A DNA stretch of 64,000 nt, from the NCBI RefSeq assembly GCF_015687155.1, contig NZ_JADPQF010000001.1, positions 434,001-498,000 of the forward strand, in the 5' to 3' direction. The first letter of the stretch is position 1. Each line of letters opens with the position of its first letter. The notes below the pieces were generated by a model. The model saw only the letters and a program-made list of their open reading frames with translations, was not told the DNA's origin and made no database searches. The DNA is from Aliikangiella sp. G2MR2-5. GTDB lineage: Bacteria; Pseudomonadota; Gammaproteobacteria; Enterobacterales; Kangiellaceae. Of this stretch, positions 35,101 through 44,075 are shown one piece after another. Both the position numbers and the translations under genes were made by a program.

Positions 35101-35676
35101 GATGTGCGCTCTACGCAAGAATATGGAGAGCAATTTCATGAAAGTCAGGAGTTCAATATCGCTGTTGGAAAGGTATTGCATAGTTATCTTGAGTGGATAG
35201 CAAACCATTGGACACCGGGGTACATTTTGCCGTCGGGCTGGAAAGAAAATGCAAATGTGTTATTGAGGGCAGAAGGTATTTATAGTGATGATGATGTTGA
35301 GCGTGGAATTCGGAGAATAGAGTCTGGCCTGACTAAAACTTTACTATCTGACTTCGGAAGAAAAATTCTGGGTGCATCTACATCTGCTCGGTCTGAGCTC
35401 ACTTTGCACAAGAAACTGGAAAATGGATATTTCTTAACTCGAATCATCGATAGAACTTTTGTCGATGAAGGGGTACGCTGGATAGTAGACTATAAGTCCG
35501 CGCAGCCACAGAACAATGAATCGATAGAGGCATTTATTAAGCGAGAGTCAGCCGCTTATATGCAACAAATAACTGACTACTTCAATATGTTTATCAAGCT
35601 GGAGGAGCTGCCAGTTAAGGCCGGACTTTATTTTCCTATGCTGGACCATTTTGAGCTTTTGCTGGAGTCGCGATAG
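32101..35676 (+). CDS. AddA-like UvrD-family helicase-nuclease
   Basis: A 1191-residue superfamily 1A helicase. Walker A is APAGSGKTELL near residues 21-31; motif II is IDEFQDTSQPQ near 422-432; motif III is LVGDPMQSIYRFR; late motifs are MTIHKSKGLEFD and RVLYVAATRAKERLYL. The C-terminal region has a RecB-type nuclease fold, with HSYLEWIA and then WIVDYKSAQ giving the D-x-K pair. The start at 32101 has AAGGA about 10 bases upstream and overlaps the AddB-like stop, so the longer frame from 32062 is rejected. It is expected to form a complex with the AddB-like protein. Confidence 0.88.
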   Translation: MTRVVDQCVREELLNTERSFIVQAPAGSGKTELLTQRILALLTVVEKPENILAITFTKKAAAEMRERVVSALLLGQQGEPEAAHEKFRWRLAQKVLQRDLKMQWKLVGNPARLNITTIDSLSASLSSALPLLSQTGAMPSIAEDATSYYRLAVEELINSVSEEGETAENIQQLLKHKDNNLPLVMSLLSQMLAKRLQWLSPLQQHARTFNQSSLSDALENIISSTLMELYHSIPLNITCEIAKILNFASANLKRAEKVSAVRVQALDEVGTIDFPNIEALPVWKAIAELFLTAKGEMVKSLRADKGFPAKTSGKNKDEKQLFEQSKKEALDIAKELANMPQVVELLKQVSFFPDDVHRATQQPSLKAVVALLPVAAAHLKLVFSRYNVIDFSELALSALDALGHPDMPTDLALALDYRLEHILIDEFQDTSQPQIELIEMMVAGWEEGDGRSLFLVGDPMQSIYRFRDANVSLFMQIREQGIAHLPLDFRQLKVNFRSSEKIVNWVNQQFSSVMPKEDNIALSAVSYAPSVAFNHSRKDDEVACILFSGATDNLAQAEWVVAEVKTHLKRNKESGDNKTLAILARSRAHFREIVEKLNRESIIYEAIELDSLSDKVIVADLTNLAFALTDHFDELSWASIMRSPWFGLTLNDIKKVLTATDVNQSLLKRIVAASSQFPDDSRRRCERVLPILQCAIESKGTKPFRKWLAGCFISLGGMSQLDYQSEKDDFDACLDKLSEINDGGELNDRRLVKDSIAKLFAAPNPEADGQVQLMTIHKSKGLEFDTVILPCLDKSPPAEEQSLLKWTDIIDNEGNTNQLLAVSREAGKESDEVYQLISYLDKRKAEYEFQRVLYVAATRAKERLYLLGNVNAAENVQGEGLSKAAQVADTQFKIPNKRSYLGIIWKGIIEEAKVCQVAQSEYFSKTEESTQQAYINRYTKLINLNKIELLPESQTSSGSPKVASNKAGILNQTDSSKKIQLDFSENSIARSESTQVRNEQDVRSTQEYGEQFHESQEFNIAVGKVLHSYLEWIANHWTPGYILPSGWKENANVLLRAEGIYSDDDVERGIRRIESGLTKTLLSDFGRKILGASTSARSELTLHKKLENGYFLTRIIDRTFVDEGVRWIVDYKSAQPQNNESIEAFIKRESAAYMQQITDYFNMFIKLEELPVKAGLYFPMLDHFELLLESR

Positions 35677-35884
35677 ACGCTTTTATTCAACAGGTCCAAT
35701 TCCTGTTTGCTTTTTTCTTCCTAAAATATCTGTCTTAAACCGACTTCATCTATCTCATCAATCAATAAAAGGTGCCTGAACAGCGGGATTCTGATAGTAT
35801 TCGCGCGGTTTTTGGGTTGCTGGTGAGCTAACCGGATAATAGGCCCGAATAGAGTTTTAAGAATAAGGATTTTGGAAAGTTATT

Positions 35885-36505
35885 ATGAAGTTTAAAATTA
35901 TTACCTTGATGGTTTCTGCGTTATTTAGTGCCAACCTGAAGGCTCTGGATAGTCAAGAGTCGGTTAATAGCATGGGAAATAGACCTGATTCTTCCAATGG
36001 TTGGTCTGTCTCACTTGGACATTTGAATCTTGAAGAAAAAAATGCGTTTGCTGAAGGTATCAAAGATACCGCGTTCTATCTAAGAGGCGCATGGGAAGGG
36101 AACAAGGACCAGCTGGTTTATGGTGCAGGATTGACGATTGCCTTTTTATCCGATAATGATTCCTTTAGTGTTGTCGTCGAAGACTATTTTGGTGATGTTT
36201 CAACCGCTTCCTCTGATGCAACCGCTTTTGGTGGCTTTGGTGAAATTGGTTATAGCATGCCTTTTGAGAGTAATAATGCAAGTTTTGATATTTTAGGTGG
36301 AGTAGAGTTACTTTGGGCTGAAAGGGGTATCACTAATTGCTCCAACTGTCCGAGTGAGGATATCAATCTGGACGGCGGACTCTACTTTAAACCGCGCTTT
36401 CGATTCTTTACAAGTTCGACTATGGCTGTCTCCATTGCATATCAACATTACCTTTCAGCAGATATAGAAAACGGAATCAGCGTAGATTTCTCCTGGCATT
36501 ATTAG
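35885..36505 (+). CDS. putative outer-membrane beta-barrel protein
   Basis: A 206-residue protein with a signal peptide (MKFKIITLMVSALFSANLKA). The mature part has alternating strands (WSVSLGHLNL, AFYLRGAW, LVYGAGLTIAFL, FGEIGYSMPF, ISVDFSWHY) and ends in an aromatic residue, typical of small outer-membrane barrels recognised by BAM. A Cys pair in NCSNCPS sits in a predicted loop. GGAAAG precedes the ATG. No specific family recognised. Confidence 0.68.
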   Translation: MKFKIITLMVSALFSANLKALDSQESVNSMGNRPDSSNGWSVSLGHLNLEEKNAFAEGIKDTAFYLRGAWEGNKDQLVYGAGLTIAFLSDNDSFSVVVEDYFGDVSTASSDATAFGGFGEIGYSMPFESNNASFDILGGVELLWAERGITNCSNCPSEDINLDGGLYFKPRFRFFTSSTMAVSIAYQHYLSADIENGISVDFSWHY

Positions 36506-36741
36506 ACCAGAGTGATTAGACCGTAACAGTGGTATCTCAGTATTCAGCAATATCAGGCGTCTTAGGGTCTGCTATTGCTATTACTGAGTTCCAGATTCTT
36601 TAAGCCTTGATGCTGGTCTTTTATCTATCTGTCGCTGTTTATTATCGATTAGCATAGATGGTCAGTATCATTCGAGGAAATATTGCCTTTATCGAGCTAT
36701 ACTTTTTATCTGCTAATTATTAATTGAAGTAAGAGGCTTGG

Positions 36742-37380
36742 TTGATTGTGGGAGCTACCTGGGTAAGGCTAATTGCATTTGCGATAGTGGCATGTAGCAT
36801 GTTTGTTTTTTTTCGCTATATAGTCAACCAAACGGAGTCCGCCGATCCTTCAGCGTCCAGCCATACTGAAAACATTTCAAGGTCTGAAACAGAAAAAAAT
36901 ACCGAAGCAGTTCCGGCTATTTCTGAAGATTCTTTCGTGAATAATTCGGATCAAGAAGTTAAGAGTCGAATGTATCAATGGAAGGATGAGAAAGGCGTTA
37001 TTCAGTACACTCAGGAACCGCCTCAAGAAAGAGAGTACGAAGAAATCGAAATTGTCACTGCCAAAGGCGAAGAAAGATATTCACCTGTGACTGCTTCTCC
37101 TTATTCGAACAGTTCTTCCGGTCAAACAAAACAGAAGACCAATCGAACAACTTCAGTTTCTAATAGTCCCACCAAAATTGAATTGTCGAGCCGCTGTAAA
37201 AGAAGCTATAGCCGGGTCGAACAGTTGGAAAGAAAAGTTGCGAACTCAAAAAACATAGTTGATAGTATCTGGCTTCAGGATTATTGTTCAGCGCTATCAG
37301 AATTTATTCATGAAGGCTGTGTTCTTCCAAAAAGTGAAGTAACCTATAACAGTTACTGTCCAGTGAGATTCAGACGTTAG
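36742..37380 (+). CDS. DUF4124-like membrane-anchored protein
   Basis: A 212-residue protein starting at a TTG with AAGAGG 5 bases upstream; a GTG at 36748 is the alternative. Residues 6-27 form one transmembrane or signal-anchor helix. Residues 75-110 (MYQWKDEKGVIQYTQEPPQE) match the DUF4124 pattern, a small periplasmic domain of unknown role. The C-terminal part has four cysteines that could form disulphides. Convergent with lpxH, with only 6 bases between their ends. Confidence 0.68.
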   Translation: MIVGATWVRLIAFAIVACSMFVFFRYIVNQTESADPSASSHTENISRSETEKNTEAVPAISEDSFVNNSDQEVKSRMYQWKDEKGVIQYTQEPPQEREYEEIEIVTAKGEERYSPVTASPYSNSSSGQTKQKTNRTTSVSNSPTKIELSSRCKRSYSRVEQLERKVANSKNIVDSIWLQDYCSALSEFIHEGCVLPKSEVTYNSYCPVRFRR

Positions 37381-37386
37381 AGGCTC

Positions 37387-38154
37387 TTAATCTGTGATTG
37401 AAAAAAAATGACTCGTAGCTTTATCGTTTTTGAGTTCCAGATAATGTCCTTTTTCTCTCCAGTCACTAAGCACTATTCTTTTAACTGTTCGACTTCTAAC
37501 TGTTTCGATATTGTCTGGTTCTTCCAGATTTAATTTCAGTGTATGCTCGTCCGGTCGATGAGTATGTCCGTGAATCAGCCAGTCACAATTTAACTGGATA
37601 AACGCTTCTTCAACGGCTTTTTGATTCACATCCATAATTTCGGTTTGCTTGTCAGCTTGAGCTGCCTTACTTTGCGCTCTTACACTTGCTGCATACTCTT
37701 TCCTTTGAGCAAGGGTCATTGACAAGAATTTCTGTTGCCAATCTGCACTGCGAACCATTTTTCGAAAGTTCTGGTAATCAGTGTCATCGGTACACAAACT
37801 ATCTCCGTGCATGATACTGATATTATGATTTTGCCATGAAATATTAGCTGGGTCATCGAGTAGATTCGCGTTGCAGGCTGCAATAAACTCGGCTCCAAGA
37901 AGAAAATCACGATTTCCATGCAGGAAAAATAACTCACCACTATTTCTGGAATATTCTCTGAATAATTCGGTTACTTGGCGGGCCAGTTCACTATCATCGT
38001 CGTCTCCAATCCATACCTCAAATAAGTCTCCTAATACATACAGTTGACTGGCTTTTGGCGCGATTTCCATCATGTAGTAACGAAACAAAGCCATCAGATG
38101 GCTTTGCGGTGTTTCCAGGTGGAGGTCTGAAATGAAGTGGATAACTTGGCTCAT
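37387..38154 (-). CDS. lpxH: UDP-2,3-diacylglucosamine diphosphatase LpxH
   Basis: A 255-residue calcineurin-like phosphoesterase that cleaves UDP-2,3-diacylglucosamine to lipid X in lipid A synthesis. Metal-binding motifs are in order: FISDLHL (residues 7-13), LGDLFEVWIGDD (41-52), GNRDFLLG (81-88), HGDSLC (115-120) and HGHTHRPD (197-204). Slightly longer than E. coli LpxH (240 residues). Upstream on the same strand, ppiB lies about 155 bases away, the common lpxH-ppiB neighbourhood. Confidence 0.92.
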   Translation of the reverse strand: MSQVIHFISDLHLETPQSHLMALFRYYMMEIAPKASQLYVLGDLFEVWIGDDDDSELARQVTELFREYSRNSGELFFLHGNRDFLLGAEFIAACNANLLDDPANISWQNHNISIMHGDSLCTDDTDYQNFRKMVRSADWQQKFLSMTLAQRKEYAASVRAQSKAAQADKQTEIMDVNQKAVEEAFIQLNCDWLIHGHTHRPDEHTLKLNLEEPDNIETVRSRTVKRIVLSDWREKGHYLELKNDKATSHFFSITD

Positions 38155-38308
38155 TGGCTGATCGATTTTTAGTTGTCTTATGATTTTGCTTGACTGTGAT
38201 TTGGAGTCTGCATCCTATTCAAAGTGCTTATTTCAATTCGATAAACTGGATAAGCACTCGAATACATCTGACTCAATACAAAAAACAGGGTGAAATAAAA
38301 GCGCGCTA

Positions 38309-38803
38309 CTACTCTTCAATAGTTACCTTGTTTATCTCTACCGTTTCAGTGGGAACATCCTGCATGTTTCCTCTGAAACCTGTGTTGACTTCCTTAATCT
38401 GGTTCACCACAGTCATTCCTTCAACCACCTCTCCAAATACTGCATAACCCCAGCCTTGCATTGTTTCTGCGCTAAAATCCAGGAAGTCATTATCTTTAAC
38501 ATTAATGAAAAACTGGCAAGTTGCAGAATGCGGATCCATCGTTCTGGCCATCGCTACTGTGCCTGTCTTGTTCGACAATCCATTCTGAGATTCACAGGAG
38601 ATGGGAGATTTGGTTGGCTTTTGTTTTAAATCTGCATCAAATCCACCCCCTTGAATCATAAAATTACTGATTACTCGGTGAAAAATTGTACCGTCGTAAT
38701 GACCTTCTTTTGCATATTCCAGAAAGTTCGCTACAGACTGTGGCGCTTCTTTTTCAAACAGTTTGATTTTTATGTCACCATAGTTGGTATGTAATGTAAC
38801 CAT
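38309..38803 (-). CDS. ppiB: peptidyl-prolyl cis-trans isomerase B (cyclophilin)
   Basis: A 164-residue cytoplasmic cyclophilin with no signal peptide. Motifs: [20 protein letters not shown] (catalytic Arg in FHRV), [18 protein letters not shown], and [10 protein letters not shown]. It catalyses proline isomerisation during protein folding. In many gammaproteobacteria ppiB sits next to cysS; here a three-gene module of about 4.7 kb separates them. Confidence 0.93.
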   Translation of the reverse strand: MVTLHTNYGDIKIKLFEKEAPQSVANFLEYAKEGHYDGTIFHRVISNFMIQGGGFDADLKQKPTKSPISCESQNGLSNKTGTVAMARTMDPHSATCQFFINVKDNDFLDFSAETMQGWGYAVFGEVVEGMTVVNQIKEVNTGFRGNMQDVPTETVEINKVTIEE

Positions 38804-39020
38804 TATTAAGGCCTCTGATAGTTTGTACTGAAGTCGATCTTACCTCATTACTCGTAGATTGAAAATTGAGTTTCTACTCAGAATGGTTCTTTTTACATTT
38901 ATATGTTTGAAAATAAAAGAGTTTCGTGATTGTTAGCGGTATAGATTAAATGGCAATTTAAGTGCCAGAGTCTATACTCTTATGCAAGAATCCTGTTTGT
39001 CTGACCGGAGCTTTAATCTT

Positions 39021-41015
39021 ATGAAAAAGCCTTTGGAGATGTTACTCGCAGCATTTCTGCTCTCATTCGGCTCCTCTAATGCATCAACAAATGAACCGCC
39101 AACCGCCGCGGACTTAATTGAGCTGCAGTTAGAAGATCTGGTTTCAATGGAAATTGAGATTGAAACCGCCGGAAAAAAAGATACTAAAGCACTTAACCTG
39201 CCATATGCTGCTTATGTGATCACTAAGGAAGACATCAGAGAATATCAGGTTCAAACCATTCCCGAAGCTTTAAGAATGGCGCCTGGAATTCTCGTTGAAC
39301 AGATGGGCAGTCGAGAATGGGGGGTATCAATCAGGGGAGCCGGGGGACGTTTTTCCCGATTTGTACTCGTATTAGTCAATGGACGTTCGTTAAACAATAC
39401 CATGTTTAGCGGAGTTAACTGGGATGAAATTAATCTTTCCCTTAACAATATTGAAAGAATAGAGGTCATTCGCGGGCCAAATGCTGAATCCTGGGGGGCA
39501 AATGCTGTTAATGGAATTGTCAATATAATTACCTCTAACCCGAGCGAACTTTCTACTAGCCGACTGTCATTGACAAAGAGTAACGACTCTAGCTATCGAG
39601 CCGAACTATCTCTGGGGCAGGAAATAAAAAATAACTGGTATCATTCTATTGCAATTAACTCTCATTCTGTAGAAGGATTGCAAAATCGAGATATGTCGCT
39701 CGAAGAGAACTCAACTTCCAGCTGGCGAACACAATACCACGTAGAAAAAGTTGAGAAGGCAAACCGGTTTTCAATTTCATTTGATAAAGCGTTCAATGAA
39801 TCCTCTAACTTCTGGAGCGTATACAGTCTACCCGAACGAGATATTGAATTAATTGATGAAGAAAAAAATACCGAAGTGATTCAACTGGACTGGCAACATT
39901 GGAAGTCTGACAAGACTCAGATAAAGACCAGAGTATCAGCACAAAATACAAGTAGAGACAGTTTATCTTACCGGTGGGATTCTAAAAATTATCAGGCTGA
40001 TGTGGATTTTCTACACATCTACGATCAACATCAACTTGGATTTGGTATTAATTTCAGACGTTCAATAGGGGTCCTGGCTACCAGTGACAGGTTACCTATT
40101 CATATTGAACCAGATAGAGTGGAGATTGATTATTCTGGAATATATTTTAATGGAAAATTTTCTATTCCTGACAAAAATCTGACACTGGTAACTGCGGCTC
40201 GCCTCGATCATAACTCTCAAACAGGTTATGAGTTTCAGCCATCAATGAGGCTGATGTGGAAAGCATCTGGTAAAGGGCGTGTATGGTATGCCTTGTCGCA
40301 AGCCTCTACAATACCTTCGGCTGTTGTTAACGGTGGTTCTGATGATATTTTCACCTACTTAACTCCGCAAGAAACAGGCTCACCATATCCGTTAGTAGTG
40401 TTTCGTGAAGAGCAGATAAGAAATATTGATGCAACAAGAGTCACGGCGCAGGAACTGGGCGGACGTTATGTATGGGAGCAAGCTCATATTGACGTAGCCT
40501 TATATGAATTCAGGTATAGTAATGAGTTGGCCGTTATTGAGTTAGGAGAACCTCAGATTTCTAACTGGCCTCCTGATGAAAGCTCCTTTTTGACTCAACG
40601 AGTAGAGTTGGCATCCAACTATAATTATAAGAGTCATGGTGCGGAAATAAGGTTTCTGGCCAGATTTAATCCTTCTTGGGATTTTGAGCTGGCTTACAGT
40701 TTTAATGATGTTGATGAAGAAGGTATTTATGGTGCGAAAAACCTTGCTTCGATTAGAAGTCAGTATCGTATCACGGAGGATTTTTCGGTTGCCCTTTGGT
40801 TTAGACACTCTTCAGGCAACGAGGTTTTGGCAACTGATAAATCTGATACCTATGATTTTATTTTCTCCTATCAGCTGATGAATCAATTGAAAATATTTTA
40901 CACAGCTAAAAACATTGGTGAAGAGAGGTACTTAAACGGAATTCGCGAGTTCTTTACTCATGAATATCTTTATCTTGAAGAAAATCATCTGTTAGCCGTT
41001 GAATGGGTGTTTTGA
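39021..41015 (+). CDS. TonB-dependent receptor-like outer-membrane protein
   Basis: A 664-residue outer-membrane protein from ATG 39021 (MKKPLEMLLAAFLLSF signal peptide); an in-frame ATG 39 bases earlier precedes the signal and is less likely. The plug domain covers residues 40-165: AAYVITKEDIREY, RMAPGILVEQ, SIRGAG, and VEVIRGPNAESWGANAVNGIVNI. A beta-barrel follows, ending in WVF. This TonB receptor/YfiR/diguanylate cyclase gene order recurs in marine gammaproteobacteria. The ligand is unknown. It is divergent from ppiB and followed immediately by the yfiR gene. Confidence 0.85.
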   Translation: MKKPLEMLLAAFLLSFGSSNASTNEPPTAADLIELQLEDLVSMEIEIETAGKKDTKALNLPYAAYVITKEDIREYQVQTIPEALRMAPGILVEQMGSREWGVSIRGAGGRFSRFVLVLVNGRSLNNTMFSGVNWDEINLSLNNIERIEVIRGPNAESWGANAVNGIVNIITSNPSELSTSRLSLTKSNDSSYRAELSLGQEIKNNWYHSIAINSHSVEGLQNRDMSLEENSTSSWRTQYHVEKVEKANRFSISFDKAFNESSNFWSVYSLPERDIELIDEEKNTEVIQLDWQHWKSDKTQIKTRVSAQNTSRDSLSYRWDSKNYQADVDFLHIYDQHQLGFGINFRRSIGVLATSDRLPIHIEPDRVEIDYSGIYFNGKFSIPDKNLTLVTAARLDHNSQTGYEFQPSMRLMWKASGKGRVWYALSQASTIPSAVVNGGSDDIFTYLTPQETGSPYPLVVFREEQIRNIDATRVTAQELGGRYVWEQAHIDVALYEFRYSNELAVIELGEPQISNWPPDESSFLTQRVELASNYNYKSHGAEIRFLARFNPSWDFELAYSFNDVDEEGIYGAKNLASIRSQYRITEDFSVALWFRHSSGNEVLATDKSDTYDFIFSYQLMNQLKIFYTAKNIGEERYLNGIREFFTHEYLYLEENHLLAVEWVF

Positions 41016-41016
41016 C

Positions 41017-41583
41017 GTGTCTTCTAAATTTCTTGCAAGATTTTTCGTTATTCTTTTTCTAAGCTATATTCCGGCTTTAAATGCTGCAGAGATACAGAAG
41101 ACGGAAGCTTTAAAAGTCGCTTATCTTTATTACTTTTCAAAATTCATATCCTGGCCTGAGGAAGTTCAAAGTGAAATGGAAAGTCTCAATTTGTGCGCAG
41201 GTGAAGTCAATGAAAATATCAGATTTCAACTGGGAACAATTGATGGAAAGAAGGTTGGTCAGAAAACTCTCCATGTTGTTTATCTTGAACCTGATGATGA
41301 TAGTCACTATGCGGATCGCGAGGATAAAAATGAATCCGTGATCGAAAGATGCAATATATTGTTTGTAAGTAATAATATGATTGACTGGTATCACGAGCGA
41401 CTAGCCAGAGTACCGGAGCACGCCCTGGTAGTAGCAGAGTCTGAATCTGTAGCAAGACGTGTTATTTTGCTTCATCGATCGGATAATAAGCTTAAATTTG
41501 AAATTGATAATGATATTGCAATTCAAAAGGGATTGAAGATCAGTTCGAAGCTACTCAAGCTTTCTCAGGAGAAAAGCAGATGA
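41017..41583 (+). CDS. YfiR family (DUF4154) periplasmic protein
   Basis: A 188-residue protein starting at a GTG one base after the receptor stop; a TTG at 40999 inside the receptor gene is the alternative. Signal peptide FLARFFVILFLSYIPALNAAE. The YfiR signature follows: VAYLYYFSKFISWP near residues 39-52, later ILFVSNNM and VALLxH-type strands. YfiR represses the membrane diguanylate cyclase YfiN by binding its periplasmic domain. It overlaps the GGDEF-EAL gene by four bases (ATGA), supporting such a pairing here. Confidence 0.85.
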   Translation: MSSKFLARFFVILFLSYIPALNAAEIQKTEALKVAYLYYFSKFISWPEEVQSEMESLNLCAGEVNENIRFQLGTIDGKKVGQKTLHVVYLEPDDDSHYADREDKNESVIERCNILFVSNNMIDWYHERLARVPEHALVVAESESVARRVILLHRSDNKLKFEIDNDIAIQKGLKISSKLLKLSQEKSR

Positions 41584-43670
41584 GAAAGCTTTTTCTTAAT
41601 GCTTCGATCCGAGATAAAATTATTATCATCACCTGTTTGATAAGCTTTACTGTATCTTTGATGATGACTGTCGTTTTGGCTTTTCAAGAGTACTATCGTG
41701 CACAGCAAAACTTTTACAAAAGAATAACTCTTGAAGCCCAGATTATAAGCGATAATATTGGTTCAGCAGTCCTTTTTAATGACAGGGATACACTAGCTGA
41801 AACAAGTAAGAGTTTTTTTCAGGATAGGTCAATCCTTTCTGTGTCGGTTTTTGATGAAGAAGGTGTACTTTTCTTTGAGTCTATAAGAGAGGAAAGGTTG
41901 AATGACAACCCTGCTGTCCTAAAAGACGCCTCAAGCCGAAGTCGAGGTAATCTTCATTTGGAAACAAAAGAGTCGATAACTCTGGTTGACAAGGGAATCG
42001 TTGTAGATGAAGAGAGAGTCGGTACTTTACAAATTAGTGCAATCAACTATCAGTTAGATTCAATAATACATAATATTTTTACAACAATGGCGTGGAATAT
42101 TGTGCTTTCGGTTGTACTGGCAAGTATTCTGGCCGCATTTCTACAGAAGTTGATATCTGCACCTATTTTGAATCTATACAAAACTTCAAAGTTAGTCGCA
42201 AAAACTCAAGACTACTCGGTCAGAGCCAGGCAACATAGTCAAGATGAAGTCGGGAGTCTGGCAAGTATGTTTAATCAGATGTTGGAAAAAGTTGAGCAAC
42301 GTGACGAAAAGCTGGAAAAGCTGGTTGAGCAACGAACCTTTGAACTTGAAAAGTTGGCTGAAGAGTTCAAACATAGGGCCTTTCATGACTCGTTGACAGG
42401 TTTACCAAACCGGGCATTGCTTTCGGAAAGGTTTGACCTTGCAATCGAGCATGCTAAACGAAGGCAGAATAAGTTTGCGTGCTTGTTGTTAGATTTGGAT
42501 AACTTTAAGACGATCAATGATAATAAAGGACATAGTTATGGCGACCAGCTTCTTATAGAAGTTGCCAATCGTCTTAAAAACACAATTAGAAGAGAGGATC
42601 TGGTTGCCAGATTAGGAGGCGATGAGTTTGTAATCCTTCTCAGCGACATTGAGGGAACGGAAGGTCTGTATTCCTTGCTAGAAAAAATTATTGAGGCGGT
42701 CGGTAAGGAGTTTTACGTCAATAATGAAGTGGTCAGAACCGGAGTGAGCATTGGGGCCAGTCTTTTTCCTGATCATGGATCCACAATGAATTCTATTAAA
42801 AGAAAAGCAGATGTTGCAATGTATAGAGCAAAGGATGGCGGTAAAAATTGCTTCTATATTTATACACCAGATATGCAAGAAGATGTCAGGTATCGGTTAA
42901 TGATTCAGAATGATCTGGAGACTGCGATACAAGAAGAACAGCTTCTCCTCTATTTTCAGCCAAAAATTCACAATAAGGCGAAACTAATTAAAGGTTGTGA
43001 AGTGTTAGTGAGATGGGAACATCCAAAAGAAGGTTTTCTTTCTCCTGGAGAGTTCATACCTTATATGGAAGAGAGTTCGCAAATAATATCTCTTGACTAC
43101 TATGTTGTTAAGAAAGCGTGTGAGACTATAAAAAGATGGCAATCTTCTGAATTATCTGAAATCTCTTTGGCTGTAAACCTTTCGGGACGTCATTTTACCA
43201 ACTATCGAATTGTCGATAAAATCAAGGGTTTGATTGATGATTTTTTTATCAATCCCGGATTACTTGAAATTGAAATAACCGAAGCCGTATTAATCGAAGA
43301 TCCGGAGGTTGCGCAAAGTGTAGTAAGCGCGCTAAAGAGGTTAGGGGTCCGGCTTAGCCTGGATGATTTCGGTACAGGATATTCATCCCTTAACTATCTG
43401 AGAACTTTGCCTATTGACTGTATTAAGCTGGATCAATCCTTTATTCATTCAGTCGATGTCAATGAGCAAGATAAACGACTGATTAAGGGAGTTGTTTCTT
43501 TAGGAAAAGGGCTGGGTTTGGAGCTTGTTGCCGAGGGTGTCGAAACTGCAAGTCAATTGAATATTCTGGAGTCACTTGGTTGTGACTATGTTCAAGGCTA
43601 TTATTTTCTCAAACCTGTTTCTGAAAAAGAGTTCATCCAATGGTATGAAAAATATACCAGAAGGATGTGA
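41580..43670 (+). CDS. membrane GGDEF-EAL protein (YfiN-like N-terminus)
   Basis: A 696-residue c-di-GMP enzyme. TM1 is at about residues 13-35; the periplasmic CHASE8-like domain (FQEYYRAQQNFYKRITLEAQ onward) spans 36-160; TM2 is at about 163-188; then HAMP and a coiled-coil. The GGDEF domain has an intact active site (GGDEF, 346-350) and an I-site RRED exactly five residues before it. The EAL domain reads EVL at 474-476 instead of EAL but keeps EITEAVL, DDFGTGYSSL and DCIKLDQSFI, so it may still hydrolyse c-di-GMP. Translationally coupled to the YfiR gene, its probable inhibitor. Confidence 0.9.
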   Translation: MRKLFLNASIRDKIIIITCLISFTVSLMMTVVLAFQEYYRAQQNFYKRITLEAQIISDNIGSAVLFNDRDTLAETSKSFFQDRSILSVSVFDEEGVLFFESIREERLNDNPAVLKDASSRSRGNLHLETKESITLVDKGIVVDEERVGTLQISAINYQLDSIIHNIFTTMAWNIVLSVVLASILAAFLQKLISAPILNLYKTSKLVAKTQDYSVRARQHSQDEVGSLASMFNQMLEKVEQRDEKLEKLVEQRTFELEKLAEEFKHRAFHDSLTGLPNRALLSERFDLAIEHAKRRQNKFACLLLDLDNFKTINDNKGHSYGDQLLIEVANRLKNTIRREDLVARLGGDEFVILLSDIEGTEGLYSLLEKIIEAVGKEFYVNNEVVRTGVSIGASLFPDHGSTMNSIKRKADVAMYRAKDGGKNCFYIYTPDMQEDVRYRLMIQNDLETAIQEEQLLLYFQPKIHNKAKLIKGCEVLVRWEHPKEGFLSPGEFIPYMEESSQIISLDYYVVKKACETIKRWQSSELSEISLAVNLSGRHFTNYRIVDKIKGLIDDFFINPGLLEIEITEAVLIEDPEVAQSVVSALKRLGVRLSLDDFGTGYSSLNYLRTLPIDCIKLDQSFIHSVDVNEQDKRLIKGVVSLGKGLGLELVAEGVETASQLNILESLGCDYVQGYYFLKPVSEKEFIQWYEKYTRRM

Positions 43671-43980
43671 CAATGGTGATTACACTTTCTTATTGGAATG
43701 TCTTACCTGCTGTCATTGAGCGTTTCAATTGAATTAATAGAATTTTTTTCACACTCTATTTACGTTTGGCAAATGTTTGACATAGGCATCTCAACTTCAC
43801 ATTTATTAATTTCATTGGAATAGACGTGATTTAGCATTTCAACCTATTTATAATGGAAGAAAGGCTAGGCGCTACCTGGTTAAATTTTAGACGCCTTTTG
43901 AATGCTTTATTGCATGGAGAATTCCTTCAGAATAAGAAAGGTTGATTATTCAGGATGCATTATGTTTTATGGAGCATTCC
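43671..43980. other. intergenic DNA before cysS
   Basis: About 310 bases between the GGDEF-EAL gene and the repeat upstream of cysS. No terminator with a clear stem and T-run, and no reading frame worth calling. The promoter of cysS is presumably here or in the adjoining repeat. Confidence 0.4.
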
Positions 43981-44031
43981 TGCAGTAAGAGTTTGCTTGT
44001 AGTAAGAGTTTGCCTGTAGTAAGTGTAGTCC
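43981..44031 (+). repeat. three 17-bp tandem repeats upstream of cysS
   Basis: Units at 43981, 43998 and 44015. The first two differ at only two positions (TG-C/T-AGTAAGAGTTTGC-T/C); the third keeps TGTAGTAAG and then diverges. The block ends about 45 bases before the cysS start, so it lies in the promoter or leader. Confidence 0.85.
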
Positions 44032-44075
44032 AAGTCAAGTTATAGAATATTTTCTGGTTAGGAGTAACATTGCAA

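Noticed and set aside
38190-38447. 85-codon plus-strand frame over the end of ppiB
   Set aside because: It overlaps the well-supported ppiB coding sequence on the other strand and has no ribosome site or recognisable domain.
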